Below are positions 10,601 to 21,686 of a stretch of DNA of 64,000 nt, piece after piece. The first letter of the stretch is position 1, and every line of letters begins with the position of its first letter. The stretch covers positions 16,847,502-16,911,501 of the forward strand of contig CM067570.1 in the NCBI GenBank assembly GCA_034336665.1, given 5' to 3'. The position numbers were made by a program, and so were the translations under genes. The stretch is from Luscinia megarhynchos (taxonomy: Eukaryota > Chordata > Aves > Passeriformes > Turdidae). The notes beneath the pieces are model-generated. The model made no database searches. It was not told the origin of the DNA and worked only from the letters and a program-made list of their open reading frames with translations.

Positions 10601-13600
10601 TTGACTGTGGTAGGGTGTTGAAGAAAATCAGGTCTTGGATAGTTTTACAACGGTGAATGACTGGTCTGGCTATAATACGAAACATACGTTACTTTTCCAA
10701 TATATAAGATTAAAGAATAGAACATACATATCCATAATGACCAACCTATTGTAAACAGATTTCCTTGACAAGGGCAGGTATGATTGGCCAATTATAACAG
10801 ACTTTCCTCCAGAGCATGGGCTAATTCAATAATACCGTTGCTCTGAAACTTTCCCAAAGGATAAGCACAATGACTTTCACAAAAGCAGCACAAGTCAGAT
10901 ATTTGCTGAAGTATTTTCTCATAATTGAATGTCTTCTGTCACAGAATTTTAGAATTTAGGTTGTCAGAAATACAGATAGTTATTGAATTGCTGCTCAAAA
11001 GCTTGCAAATATCATCTAGCAACTCATGCAACAGACTAAAGGAAACAATTGCTTTTGAGAAATGGAATCCCTAAACACTGACAGTCTAAAATAGCAGCAA
11101 ATACTTGAATGTACTCTATGCAAACACTGCGGCATGTGATGACGCCTTTTTTTCCTGTCTGGGCACAGCAGGCTTGGGACAAAGAAATACAGAAAGAGAC
11201 AATTATGGTTTTTTCAGTTCTTTTTCCCAAAATGTATTGAAGCATATTTAAGTGGATAATTTTCTTGCTCTGAGCATTAAATAATCTTAATTTATTTCCA
11301 GGAGGAAAAAGCAAGGCATATGCAATTATTAACATTAGAAGCTAGAATTCATAATTCTCAGATACTGAATGCACTTCTTTTTTTATCCTCTGGTATGGTC
11401 TCCTTTAATTTTGGAGCTTCTTTTAGTTTTCTCCAAAATTTAAGGTTGCATGTGTCTTCTACCAGTATAAGAAATCAGCAATCTTCTTTATGTTCCCTTG
11501 TAAGAGAGAAAGATTTCACTTTGATATCTGCACATAAGACTCTATCAGAATATGAAAGGAAGGGTATCAAGTCTCTGACTGATTGTGGGGCTCTGTTGTG
11601 TGTGGTTGACCAGAGAATTTATTCAGAACAATGTAAACAGGGTCTCCCTCAAAAGACGTAATGTTTATAACCTTTAATGTTAATATGCATTGGTACATTA
11701 ACTTGGTTTTCTTCCACTTGTTGATAGAACTGTCATTCTACTAATCTTATTCATTACAATTACAGGAGTTGAAGAGTTTTTATTTAAAAGGCCATATGAA
11801 AAAAGAACTTTTTGTTCTCTCAGAAAGAGATTTTACTTTTTGCATTTTTATTTCTTAAATATAATTAGAAGTATGCAAGGAAAAAAACCGTAAGTAACTG
11901 CCCTAAAATAAAATAGCAACCATCGCAGAAAATATTATACCTAAATTATTTCTTACCTAGCACAATATTTAGCTGTGTTGGTATGACTATGGTGGGTTTT
12001 TTGGCAGCTGGAAAAGACAATTTATTCTACCTATTAAATCAAGCTCTCAAGAAGTTCTCAGCCCTTCATCACCTTGGCTGCTAGGCTTCATAGGATAAAA
12101 AAATATTGCTTTTCTCTGAGACATGTTTTCTATGTTTTAACACTGAATTCATATACTACTATAAATTTCTGCACTGTGTTTTGTCTCATATATTGATTGA
12201 AGCTTTTTTATGCTCTGCATATTGCAACTTTCAGTAATAATAAGATGAGAAGTATCATTAAATTTGGATTTTATATGTCATATAATTATACTAAATTTAA
12301 TAGTTTACCTGTTATATCTGTAGTTTTGCAGAAATAAATATTCAGTCAGTGCAAGAAAGAGCCATATTATGACTTGCAGTCTTCCAGAAATATATAAAAT
12401 GTAATGAGATCTTGAAATAATATAACCAGAACAAAGCAATAAAAGGACTTTTGCAGACAGAATTTTAGAAGATAGATTTACCTGAAGAAGAGCCACTTGA
12501 AAGGTTGCTACCATCTGAAATACAATTAAACTAAATTTACAAAAAGCTTTTGCTTGAAACAGATTCAGAAAATAAACAGGCTATTAAGAAAAGGAGGCAG
12601 AATATCAAATTTCCACTCGTTTTAGAAGCAAATTCAGGTAGCTTAAATTCAAAAACAATATATGTAATATGCAGAAGAGTTGTTCTGAAAGTACATTGAC
12701 TTTTTATTTGGAAAATTTAAGAACTTTTCAATTAAGAAATATTTAATAATTGTTTTGGTTTTTTTTGGCATGGATCAATAGATGTTCCAATTACAAGTTT
12801 TAAAGTTTGCTAAGGTTCCAGACAGAAACCTAAAGTAGGTGTACACAGACTAACATGCTATTTCTCATGAAATGGAGCTTCTAATTAGTGATAAATTTTT
12901 TGCTAGACAATGACAATTTTACTTGGATGAAACTTACTAAAAGGTTGAAGAATTCATAAATTCCATTAGAAGAGACTTTATTCACTGACACTTGCTTATA
13001 GTATGAGCTTAGCTTCATATTCCTGATAGGCCTCACTTATTTCATGTTTTCATGGCAAGAACTCTTCAGACTATGTGTCTTTGCCAGCTGCTCTCAGGTC
13101 TTTGAAATGCCCAACTTGCCTGGGTGCTTAAAACAATCAAGTAATAATGAAAGGATTCCATGCTTGAGAAGACATAGTGGAGGTAAACTCCCTTATTTTT
13201 ATCTATAGATCTATTTTGTTTGCTTATCTAAGGCAAGCATTTTAATGTTGTAGATGATAACTACACACCCTATAATTCTGGTAAACAACATCCATCTAGA
13301 AGCATCTCAAATCCATTGGAATTTTTTTTCTGTTTTCTAGTAGAGTCATTTTTGTCTAAGCTTGAGATACTCTGATAGTTTTGATTTTTTTCCTCTTCAA
13401 GGTCAAAATCTATAATTCAATTTAGCAAGTGCACAGACGTGTCACATTCTGTGTTAATTCTTATAATGAATAATTGAGACATGTCTCTTTCTTACATCAG
13501 AGAATGAAGTAAAACTCACTACCTTTATGCTTTCCTGAGGGTATGTATTATAATGTGGGATGACTTCAGAAAATCATTATCCTAGTCTTCAAGCTACTTC

Positions 13601-16600
13601 ACAGAACGCCCCTGTTTTAAATGTCCTGAAAGGAACAGATTGATAGGAGACCTGTTAAAAATTAATAAAAATATATCACTGGAAAACCAGTGTGGTACAC
13701 ATAAGTTGCCTCCACTGAAAGCTACTGAAAGCTGTGTCACTTCTGCTTTTCCATTTTCAATCTCTTTAAGCAGAGTTTGCTTTTTTTTTTTCTGAATGTT
13801 TGTGCAAGATACAGCAAAATAGTTCTGTGATCGTAGCTGGGTGAGGCTATAATCTCAGCAGCTAATTGCAGTTCATGGAACCCAGGAAGGTTTCCTTTCT
13901 AAGCTGATCCCCAATAGCAGCCATCATGAGGAAACAGAGCTACACTACTAGTATTCCTCTGTCTGTAGAAGAAGTCTAAGAAAAATTATTTATCTCAGTA
14001 GCTGTTCTGTTAATTTAGGCAGTTAGGTGTTTGTGGAGCACTGAAGGTGGTAATAGCAGAGGCTCTTCTGTCTTTTACTGGTGATTGATGTTTGCTCATA
14101 TTCCTTTGCTAACAGTTCAGCACTGCTTCAGTTTGCCTAATTTTTACTGTAATTTGCCTTGGAGACAAATACACATAATTGACATTGGGGTTTTCAGAGC
14201 TATGCTGCTGGTCGGCTAGATAGAAACCTTTGTCCTCCTGAACACAATTTTTCTTGACTAGCCCTTACTGAAGATGAATTTGCTTCCAGCGGTGCAGCTA
14301 AAAATAAGATCCTGGACAAATTTCTCATTACATTTTGGACAAAGTCAGAGGGTTAATCTTACTTATATGTGCCATATTCTATGGGGCAAAATTGCATGGT
14401 CAAACAGTATGTAGTATTTCATGACAACACTGCAGTCCTAATATTCTAGGACTGAAAATATATGCTTGCCTTTCATTTCAAATTGCTATACTTATATGGC
14501 AAAGTTCTTTGCACAGATGAAAGCAAATACTGTGTTTTTGTGCTAGCTCTTTAACTGAAAGTAAAGGCCTGATTTAAATTGCAGCTGTGCTTGTTTACAT
14601 CAGTGTATGGAGTGTTCTCTGCTTCTCAGATGTAACTCCATTGCTAGGGCTAGGAAAAAGGAAAACTTGCTGAAGAGTAAGCACCTTGAAGAAGTTACTT
14701 CAAAGGTTTTCTGATTATAGTTTTGGCTGTTTTAAGAAAATTGTTAGCCTCTTCATTTTATTTGAACCTTATCCAAAGAAGGTTATTATGAATTTATAGG
14801 ATGCATAACAAATCCTCTCATTTCCTTCACAAAAAGAAACCCAAGAAATTACTCCAGGTTGTCTTTATTAGGCTTACAGATTTTGAAATGATAAAATGCT
14901 AAGACAATCCTGAAATATCCCTCTTTGGCAGAATGCAATTACATGTTTAATCAAATAACTTTCTGGGCTTTCTCCCATGAGGTAATAAACATAGTGTTTG
15001 GAAACCAATATTCAGCTTAGGTTAATACTTCTAGCTACTCCAACTGTTTTGAGATTAAAGGAATAAAACTTGTGATAAAGTTACCTCATCTGACTAGCTA
15101 TTTTAGCCAATTGATTAATAGAAGTTATGATCTAGACAGGGCTGGTTTAAATGTTAGAAAAGCATTATAGGTCAGTAAAAAGGTAGAATGGTCTAAGTGG
15201 GGCAGAAAATGAAGACAACTCAGAATTGATTTCTGAAAGGTTTTCTCATTGCAATCCCATAAATGGTCTCTGAGTAGAAAAATTGTAGCCACATTCTTCA
15301 TATTGAAGTCAGTATCCTCAAATCTGCAGGTTTCTGTCAGTTTGAATTGGCTGTTGATTTTCTGAGTTCAATCTATGTCATGGTTGATTTTGATATCTTA
15401 TAGTCACTGGTTTTACAGACAAGGAGTATTTCACAGCTTTGAGGAATAGAATCAGGTGCCATGACCAAATAGTAATTTATGCAACTACTGTAAATTGCTG
15501 TCAAAAGTCCTCATAAAATAATGAAGTGGATGAATATGCCACAGTAGAATGTTTGAGAGATTTGGGAATAAAATTGGAAACTAAGGGCCCCTTTCCTCAA
15601 CCATTGATATAAAAGATACATTTACACGCAGAAGTTACAGCTTAATACTTTACAATAAGAATATTAATGAAGTTTGTACAACACACTGAATAGGAATTCA
15701 TATGTTATTTTGGTTAACAACTAGTTACTAGTAGCTAAATTTAAATTATTATTTGCTAGTGTTCAAAGAATTTTTTTTCTAAGGTGGTATAAAATCACAT
15801 TTCTTCTTAATTTAGTTCATTATAGAAAATCTACACAAAGCTCTGTTCTTTTTTACAGTGAGTCTAAGAGAAAGGAGTTTTCTTTTATTGTGGGTGTCTT
15901 GCTAAATATAATTTATTTATGCATTATTTCAGTTGGAGTTCAAAATTTTATATAGCTTTGCAAATGGCTAGATTCACGTAAATTTATGAACTACATTTTT
16001 GGAAATAATTTTTTATCATTATAGTGACAATCAAGCAAATGTTGGGGTTTTAGGTGGTGTAAGAGAGAACAGCCCATAAGAACTGTTAGAGATGAGTAAA
16101 ATCCATTTTTAGGGCTTATGTAGCTCAAAACTATCAGCCTTAACACTTCAATACACTGCACAAATATTTCATTTACAAAGTAGGTATTTATGTCTTCCAG
16201 TGTTTCACATGTAAAATGAGGTGGAATAAAGTTATTGAATGTTTTTATCTTTGGGTATAGATGTTAATTTCTGGAATTGTAAAATGTTTACATGATCTAA
16301 GAAAAGGCAACACAAAAGCCAAACAAACTTATTAGAAAACAATTCAAGTAAGAATGAGTAGAATTGTCATATATGGAAATGAGACAAAGCTTAGAAAGGT
16401 TGAATGATGAATGGGCATCTATAGCAGAAATCAGTTTCTCTAAGTCTTGCTTTTAGTGCACATTGTACAAATATATTTTTACTGGAGAAGGGGATGTTAC
16501 CCAGCTGTGGGATAAGTACATACAGAAGAAATTTCTGCATGTCTCTGAATACAAAAATGGAACAGGGGAAGTATTAAATAAGTTTGATTAGAAGTTTAAA

Positions 16601-17410
16601 TGAAAAGATATGGCAAAAGTTTTGGGCTATACCCTTTCTTCCTCAAAAAAGAAAAGTTATATATGAACAAAGTCTTCTTTAGTTTTGCTAGGGAACTGGC
16701 ATACATTGAAAAATATAATTGCAGCAAAATTACAAAAACAACGGAACAGAAGAGTGAAAAATGAGTTGGCTGCGATTTATTTGCAGGATTAGTGCACACT
16801 AGGATCTTCTAAAATTTCACTATTTGGTTATACAAAAATTGTACTAGCTGCCAGTGAAAACTGGTGGTAAAAAATTAGGAGAAGAAAATGATCAACTGAA
16901 AGGACTTCTACGCTTCAATTGTTAAGCCACTACCTTCACTTTTCACATTACTTCTTATTCAGACATTTGCTGCATATAAGATAGGAACTCTTGAGCACCA
17001 GAGTAGAAAGAATTCTATTTATACTCAAATGTGGTCATCAAACTCCTGAAACATACCTTTTCTTTTCAATAATCTCTTATTATCATCATCTGCCAAGCCC
17101 ACTGCTGAATCAGAACCTGTATTAGCCATCATCCTGGCACATAACAAAAGACAGAATCCTTGTACTAGAGAGCTTACAAATACTGAAAATGTTGAAAATA
17201 TTGTGGAAAATATCTGTAGGTATTCAGCTGATAAATTTTTAAATTTTTGACTATCCAAAGTTAAATTCAGTCACTGAGATAAACCTAAAAAATGTTACTT
17301 GTCTTCCATAGGTCTTAATCTGTTCAGAGGGCCCTCAGCTCATTAACAGATTGAAATCCCTCTTTTCCTCACTGTATGAAATGCTTTTTCATTTCATTGC
17401 ATTAGATTTT

Positions 17411-17547
17411 ACAGAATCACAGAACATTCTGAAATGGAAGGATCATTGAATCCAGCTCTTAAGTGAATGACCCATACAGGGATCAACAACCATCCACAAC
17501 CTTGATGTAATTAGCACTCTGCTGTAACAAACTGAGCTCATCTCAGT
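17411..17547 (-). mobile_element. tRNA-Ile-derived SINE with CR1-like tail (TguSINE1-type)
   Basis: Read on the minus strand, the element begins gagatgagctcagtttgtta (A-box-like). It continues through an anticodon-arm segment gtgctaattacatcaagg, with the AAT anticodon in place, then gttgatccctgtatgggtc (B-box and acceptor-like). This follows tRNA-Ile(AAT) almost end to end, apart from a 5 nt longer T-arm region. About 60 bp of CR1-like tail follows, ending in ttctgtgattctgt, the 8 bp-type 3' repeat recognised by CR1 machinery. A tRNA-Ile head joined to a CR1 tail is the structure of TguSINE1, described from passerine birds. No target-site duplication is evident, as is usual for CR1-mobilised elements. 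It is a retroposon copy, not a functional tRNA gene. Confidence 0.85.
17470..17547 (-). pseudogene. tRNA-Ile(AAT)-like head of the SINE
   Basis: The tRNA-related part of the element. D-arm, anticodon arm and acceptor-like segments are recognisable, but there are substitutions in the stems and extra bases in the T-arm, so a normal cloverleaf is unlikely. It is annotated separately so that a tRNA scan hit here is not mistaken for a gene. Confidence 0.75.
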
Positions 17548-20426
17548 GGCAATTTCTGTCATAAGGAGCCCTATGGTAAGTGGTGGTGTTCAAAACTGTT
17601 GGCTCCAGCCTGCAGAATAGAAGCTTTTACCAAAAAGGAAAGGCTTTCTTCAAAGATACACTCAATAAATTAGATCAACTCTTGATAAATCCATTAGAGG
17701 AAGGATGAGAGTATGAAAAGTTATCTTGTTTTCTAGGGTCAGGAAAATAATTGCAATCTATTTGCTTCCTAGCAGCTTTTACTTCTTTCCTGCAACCTGA
17801 CTCAGTCTTTTTTTTTTTTTTTTTTGGCTTTCATGTAGAAAAGGCATTCTAATATGAGAAAAATCAATCTAAGGAGCTCTGGAAAGAAATCTCTCATGAT
17901 CTGTGTGCTTCTGGGCAGTAGATGTTAATGTAATCTGAAATCTATTGTCTTTTGTCATTAGCTGTTGCTTTTCCTGGTTGTTTGTCAGAGATGTATTGCA
18001 CTTGTTATGTGTCTGGTTCCTTCTCTATTTTTATTCTCTAAATTGGTTGCTGCGTTCGAAGGGATTTTGTTGCTTTTTTCTTTTTTTCCTGAACCAGTAC
18101 CTATTACTGTCCTTTTTGTCTGTGATCCAGTGAAAAGAGATCACCTGGTTTACCTGATAGAGTATGATGATGAAAATTATCTCCTGGAGAATCTACTGTG
18201 TACCTTTCTTATGCTGGGAACATCACTTTCAAAAAATGTTTTTAATGGTAAACAATCCACCTTTTTTGACTTTTCTAGCTTATTGGTCTCTCTCTGCCTT
18301 TTCTGTATTTCAAGTCTTTTGTCTGTTGTGGTTTAAAACCACCATTGAACTGTACACAGTATATTGCAGTTATTTCTGGATGTTTTGCTTAGCTTGACCT
18401 CTTTCTTGCCAAGAGGAATTTTTGGCTAGGTAGCATATTTTGTATCACCATCCATCCCATATGGCCCACACAACAGTCTGCTCTGAAACCATGCACAACT
18501 CAGTAGAAGACGGAGCAGCCGTGTGCCTGCTCTAGTTTCTGCCAGTTTCTGGCATCTGGCTGTACTCACTAGCAGGAAAATGGTCCAAGTCACCTTTCTT
18601 TGCCTCCTCTTGCACCTTGATCTCTTTCTGAGAGAGATCAGCTCTGTACTGAGCTTGGATGCCCATCTATTAATTTTTCAAGAACTCTCATCAAGGAAAT
18701 CCCCTCTGTATGTCAGGTGTAAATACCATAAAACAAGAGAAGGATGTTTTGACAAAGTATTTTTTGCAATTTCCTCTTTAGTTTCTTTTCACTTTAAAAT
18801 GCAGCAAGCAATAAAACTTGAAAGTGTACAGTGATGTGTCACAGATATCAGAACAAAATGTTCTTTTTCAAGACATGAAGCTCTGTTTTTTCTCCCCAAT
18901 TGGTATTTTACCTTCTATTTTGTCCATAAAACCACAGTAAGCATGGACAAGCTGAACAATTTTATCTATGTTATAAAATTGATTTTTAAATGGAGGAAGT
19001 AAAATGTTTCAAACTCACAAAACCATGATATACTAAAATAAAACCAGAATATAGGTAGGGTTTACCTGATGTACTTATAAATTTTTTCTAATACAATTTT
19101 GCTATTGTTTCTGATATCCCTTAACGGCATTTTAACTGTATCATTAGCAGGAAAAAAAGTGTTTTCTTGGGATCTGAAAAAAATCACAACAAAAAACTGT
19201 TCTTTTCGTTATAAAAAACTCCAAACCCAATGCAAAACAGAATAAGAAAAGGAAGCATAAAAGCATAAGATTTTAAACATATACTTTAAAGACTATTTAC
19301 ATAGACTTTTTAAAAAATGTGATATTTGGTGAACAATAATTATTTGCAAATTGCAAGTTTCCAGTAATGGAAATTCTCTTTGCCACATTCTTATACATCC
19401 TGTCATTGTAGGTTCTATGGACACTTCAGGCACTGTGTAGTATTTGCATCAAGAAAGTTCTCTCCTTGCTTCTCACAGTGAGAATTGTATCAGTACTTAT
19501 TTCCTACCTAGGGAAAATGGAAGTGTTGATTTAACAATTGGAATACTTATGTTCCTTTATTGTACTAATGTTAAAAGATTATCTCACTGTGAAAAGGTGT
19601 TTTCCAAGTGTTAATGCTCACTGTTAGAGCATGCTGTGCTGTACTAAGAGCTTGTACAAATGGGATGTGTTCTGGCAAATCTTGTAGCAAGAGCAGATTA
19701 CGTGAGTGGCGATGCAAAGCAGAAGGATCGTGTGCTGTTGCTGCACACAGTGAAGGTCAGCAAAAGAAAACATGTTCTGCAGATAGCGGGGCAGAAAGCT
19801 ACACAATGTACTTGTGTAAGAAGTGGGCATTTGTGCTGAGTTTTCTAATTTTGACAATACTTATGCACCAAAGTGGAATAAAAGCAAAAGCATTTCCTGT
19901 ACAGCCACCATTCCGCTCCCCAAGATCCTTCAAATAAATCTAAATTCTTCAATTTGATAAAATCAGAATATTTAATTATGTTTTAACTGATTTTTTTTTG
20001 TTTTCTAGTCCAATCTAATCACATTTCACCAACTATTAATCAAATGTCACCAATGTTTTTGAATAAAATAGAAGTATTCAATTTTGAATGGGCAAAGATG
20101 AAATATTTGGGCTACATCACAATGCTTTTTTTCAGTTTTCCATTTGTAATTGATTTTTGTCAAGGATAATTAACTTCTGTGAAAGATTTTAGCTTTTATG
20201 AATTTATATGTCCTAGTACTATTCACAAGATCTATTCTTGTTAGTACTACTAAAGATCTGAAGGATTATTTTACCAACATCTTACAGTAGGTTTGCTGCA
20301 TTTAGTTTCTTATGATTTTTAATTATTGAGTCAACCAATGGGATTGCATCCTTTGCTAACCTTATTGCCTATGTTGATTACTTTGCCAGATAAAAATAGA
20401 GTTAAGCAAAGATATTTCATTGAGTA

Positions 20427-20432
20427 ACTTAC
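20427..20432 (-). other. KCNH7: Splice donor of the KCNH7 PAS exon
   Basis: The minus strand reads gtaagt after ...GTAAATC, a full consensus donor for the 15,068 bp intron that runs to 5365. Confidence 0.93.
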
Positions 20433-20588
20433 GATTTACAAGTTTAGATGGTAAAATTGGCTTGCACTTCTCAGGAGATGCCACACTGTCTTCATCTGTT
20501 ACATACTCAAAATTAATAATAAACATCATTGCTACTCCTTCTTGATTTTTCACTGGAATTATGTGGGTGTTGCAAATGAAGGTAGATC
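20433..20588 (-). CDS. KCNH7: KCNH7 (ERG3/Kv11.3) internal exon, end of PAS domain (exon 3 by KCNH2 analogy)
   Basis: This exon encodes 52 codons: the last beta strands of the N-terminal PAS (eag) domain and the start of the following linker. In the ERG family this domain docks on the cyclic-nucleotide-binding homology domain and slows deactivation. Visible motifs are [34 protein letters not shown] and [10 protein letters not shown], matching ERG3. The acceptor is a pyrimidine-rich tract ending in ccatctgcag before GATCTACC. The donor is GTAAATC followed by gtaagt, a strong consensus. The first two bases complete a glycine codon begun in the previous exon, the same phase as KCNH2 exon 3. The final C joins GC of the exon at 4936-5364 to give arginine. 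There is no Met start; an open frame counted from 20553 begins at a GTG valine inside the exon. The frame is intact. Confidence 0.96.
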
Positions 20589-20640
20589 CTGCAGATGGAT
20601 TAAAAAGAAAGAAAGAAATACATAAATGGAAGGAAACAAT
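20589..20640 (-). other. KCNH7: Splice acceptor and polypyrimidine tract of the KCNH7 PAS exon
   Basis: The minus strand reads as a long T/C-rich run (ttctttctttctttttaa) followed by ccatctgcag, a strong acceptor. On the plus strand the same tract appears as a short GAAA-type simple repeat. Confidence 0.92.
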
Positions 20641-21666
20641 CTTTTTTTTTTTTTCACTTTAGTAAGTCTAGTTACGCAAGCAGACAGTGAAAAATATTTC
20701 TTTGAATTCAATAATTGAGCATCATATATATTATTCTTTAATCTAAACAGTAATGTTTTCACAGAAAAATTACCACTGTTCATAATTTCTAGGAGTCTTA
20801 CCTTTGTCCAAAAGTGTCTCCTTCAAAATGTTTTACTTTACAGGTTTACAGTAAGTGCCTGTATAGACAGGCTTGTAATATGGAGACATTTAACAGGAAA
20901 AGTAGAAAAGTGAACACTGTTCCAACCACAGTCCTTGAGAAGAAAGCAGAGCAGAACCTGATTCCTCTAAATGTTGAACATTCTTCAAGCATTTGGTTCT
21001 ATTACACAGGATGAGTCATGCATTAAGTATTTATGGATGTAAATATACAACTATTTTTATTTTAGCCCTCAGTCTTTTGGGGACTCTGGGGAAATGTTTA
21101 GATTTGTGTTAAAAGTCATATTTGTTAGTTGATTTATACTCCGTCACAAAAATCTTCTAAACTGTGCTAATAATTTCCATTAATTTTCAGAAGAGTTTGA
21201 CTTAAACGTTATATACAACTCAATGTATGAATTTAAAAATACCCTAGCTTTCATTTGTGGAGCATACTCAGCCTATACTAAAAGTCATAGTGTGTAAACT
21301 TTCAATACCTCTGGTGTTCAGGATGTTCTGATTTAAAAATCTAATTACAGATTTAAGGAGTTTTTTGTGTTAATTCTTCCTCTCTAGCTTTATAAGTTTC
21401 AATTGACAAGGTCATTAGTTTTGATTTAATTCTTTCTATTAATGTTACAGAACATAGTGGTTCCAAAAAAATACTGTAAGCAATACAATAATGTACTAGA
21501 AACTCCATGCAGACACAACTGTGAGATGGGGTCTTTCCATAATAACTAGGGACTAGTTTAATGTACATTATCTGCAATTTAGGCAGTCAAATGCAGTAAT
21601 CACTGAAACTTGACAGCCTGTGCAATTTGAGAAAAACAGTTCTTGAACTAGATTTCACAAGAATAT

Positions 21667-21686
21667 TTTTTTTGTTTGTTTGTTTC
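21667..21686 (+). repeat. Short T-run and (TTTG)n microsatellite
   Basis: A T-run is followed by three TTTG units, then ordinary sequence. It may be the decayed tail of an old insertion, but no body is recognisable. Confidence 0.6.

Larger units (their letters stand above)
5365..20432 (-). other. KCNH7: KCNH7 intron 3 (complete)
   Basis: A complete 15,068 bp phase-1 intron between the PAS exon and the linker exon. It contains an old antisense CR1 copy (about 6975-7620) and a tRNA-Ile-type SINE (17411-17547). The rest (5365-6970, 7620-17410 and 17548-20432) is unique AT-rich sequence with short homopolymer runs such as the T-run at 17811-17825. I see no other gene in it. A GC-richer open stretch at about 19600-19940 has no recognisable product. 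Confidence 0.9.

Noticed and set aside
17470..17547. A functional tRNA-Ile gene.
   Set aside because: Stem substitutions, extra bases in the T-arm and the attached CR1-like tail show it is the head of a SINE.
17811..17825. Long T-run as the reverse-complemented poly(A) of a processed pseudogene.
   Set aside because: No gene-like body or target-site duplication could be seen next to it.
19608..19937. A 109-codon, cysteine-rich plus-strand frame with a hydrophobic stretch (AFVLSFLILTILM), followed by aataaaagc.
   Set aside because: It lies antisense inside KCNH7 intron 3 in a slightly GC-richer patch. I know no homologue and see no convincing promoter, so it is treated as chance pending transcript evidence.
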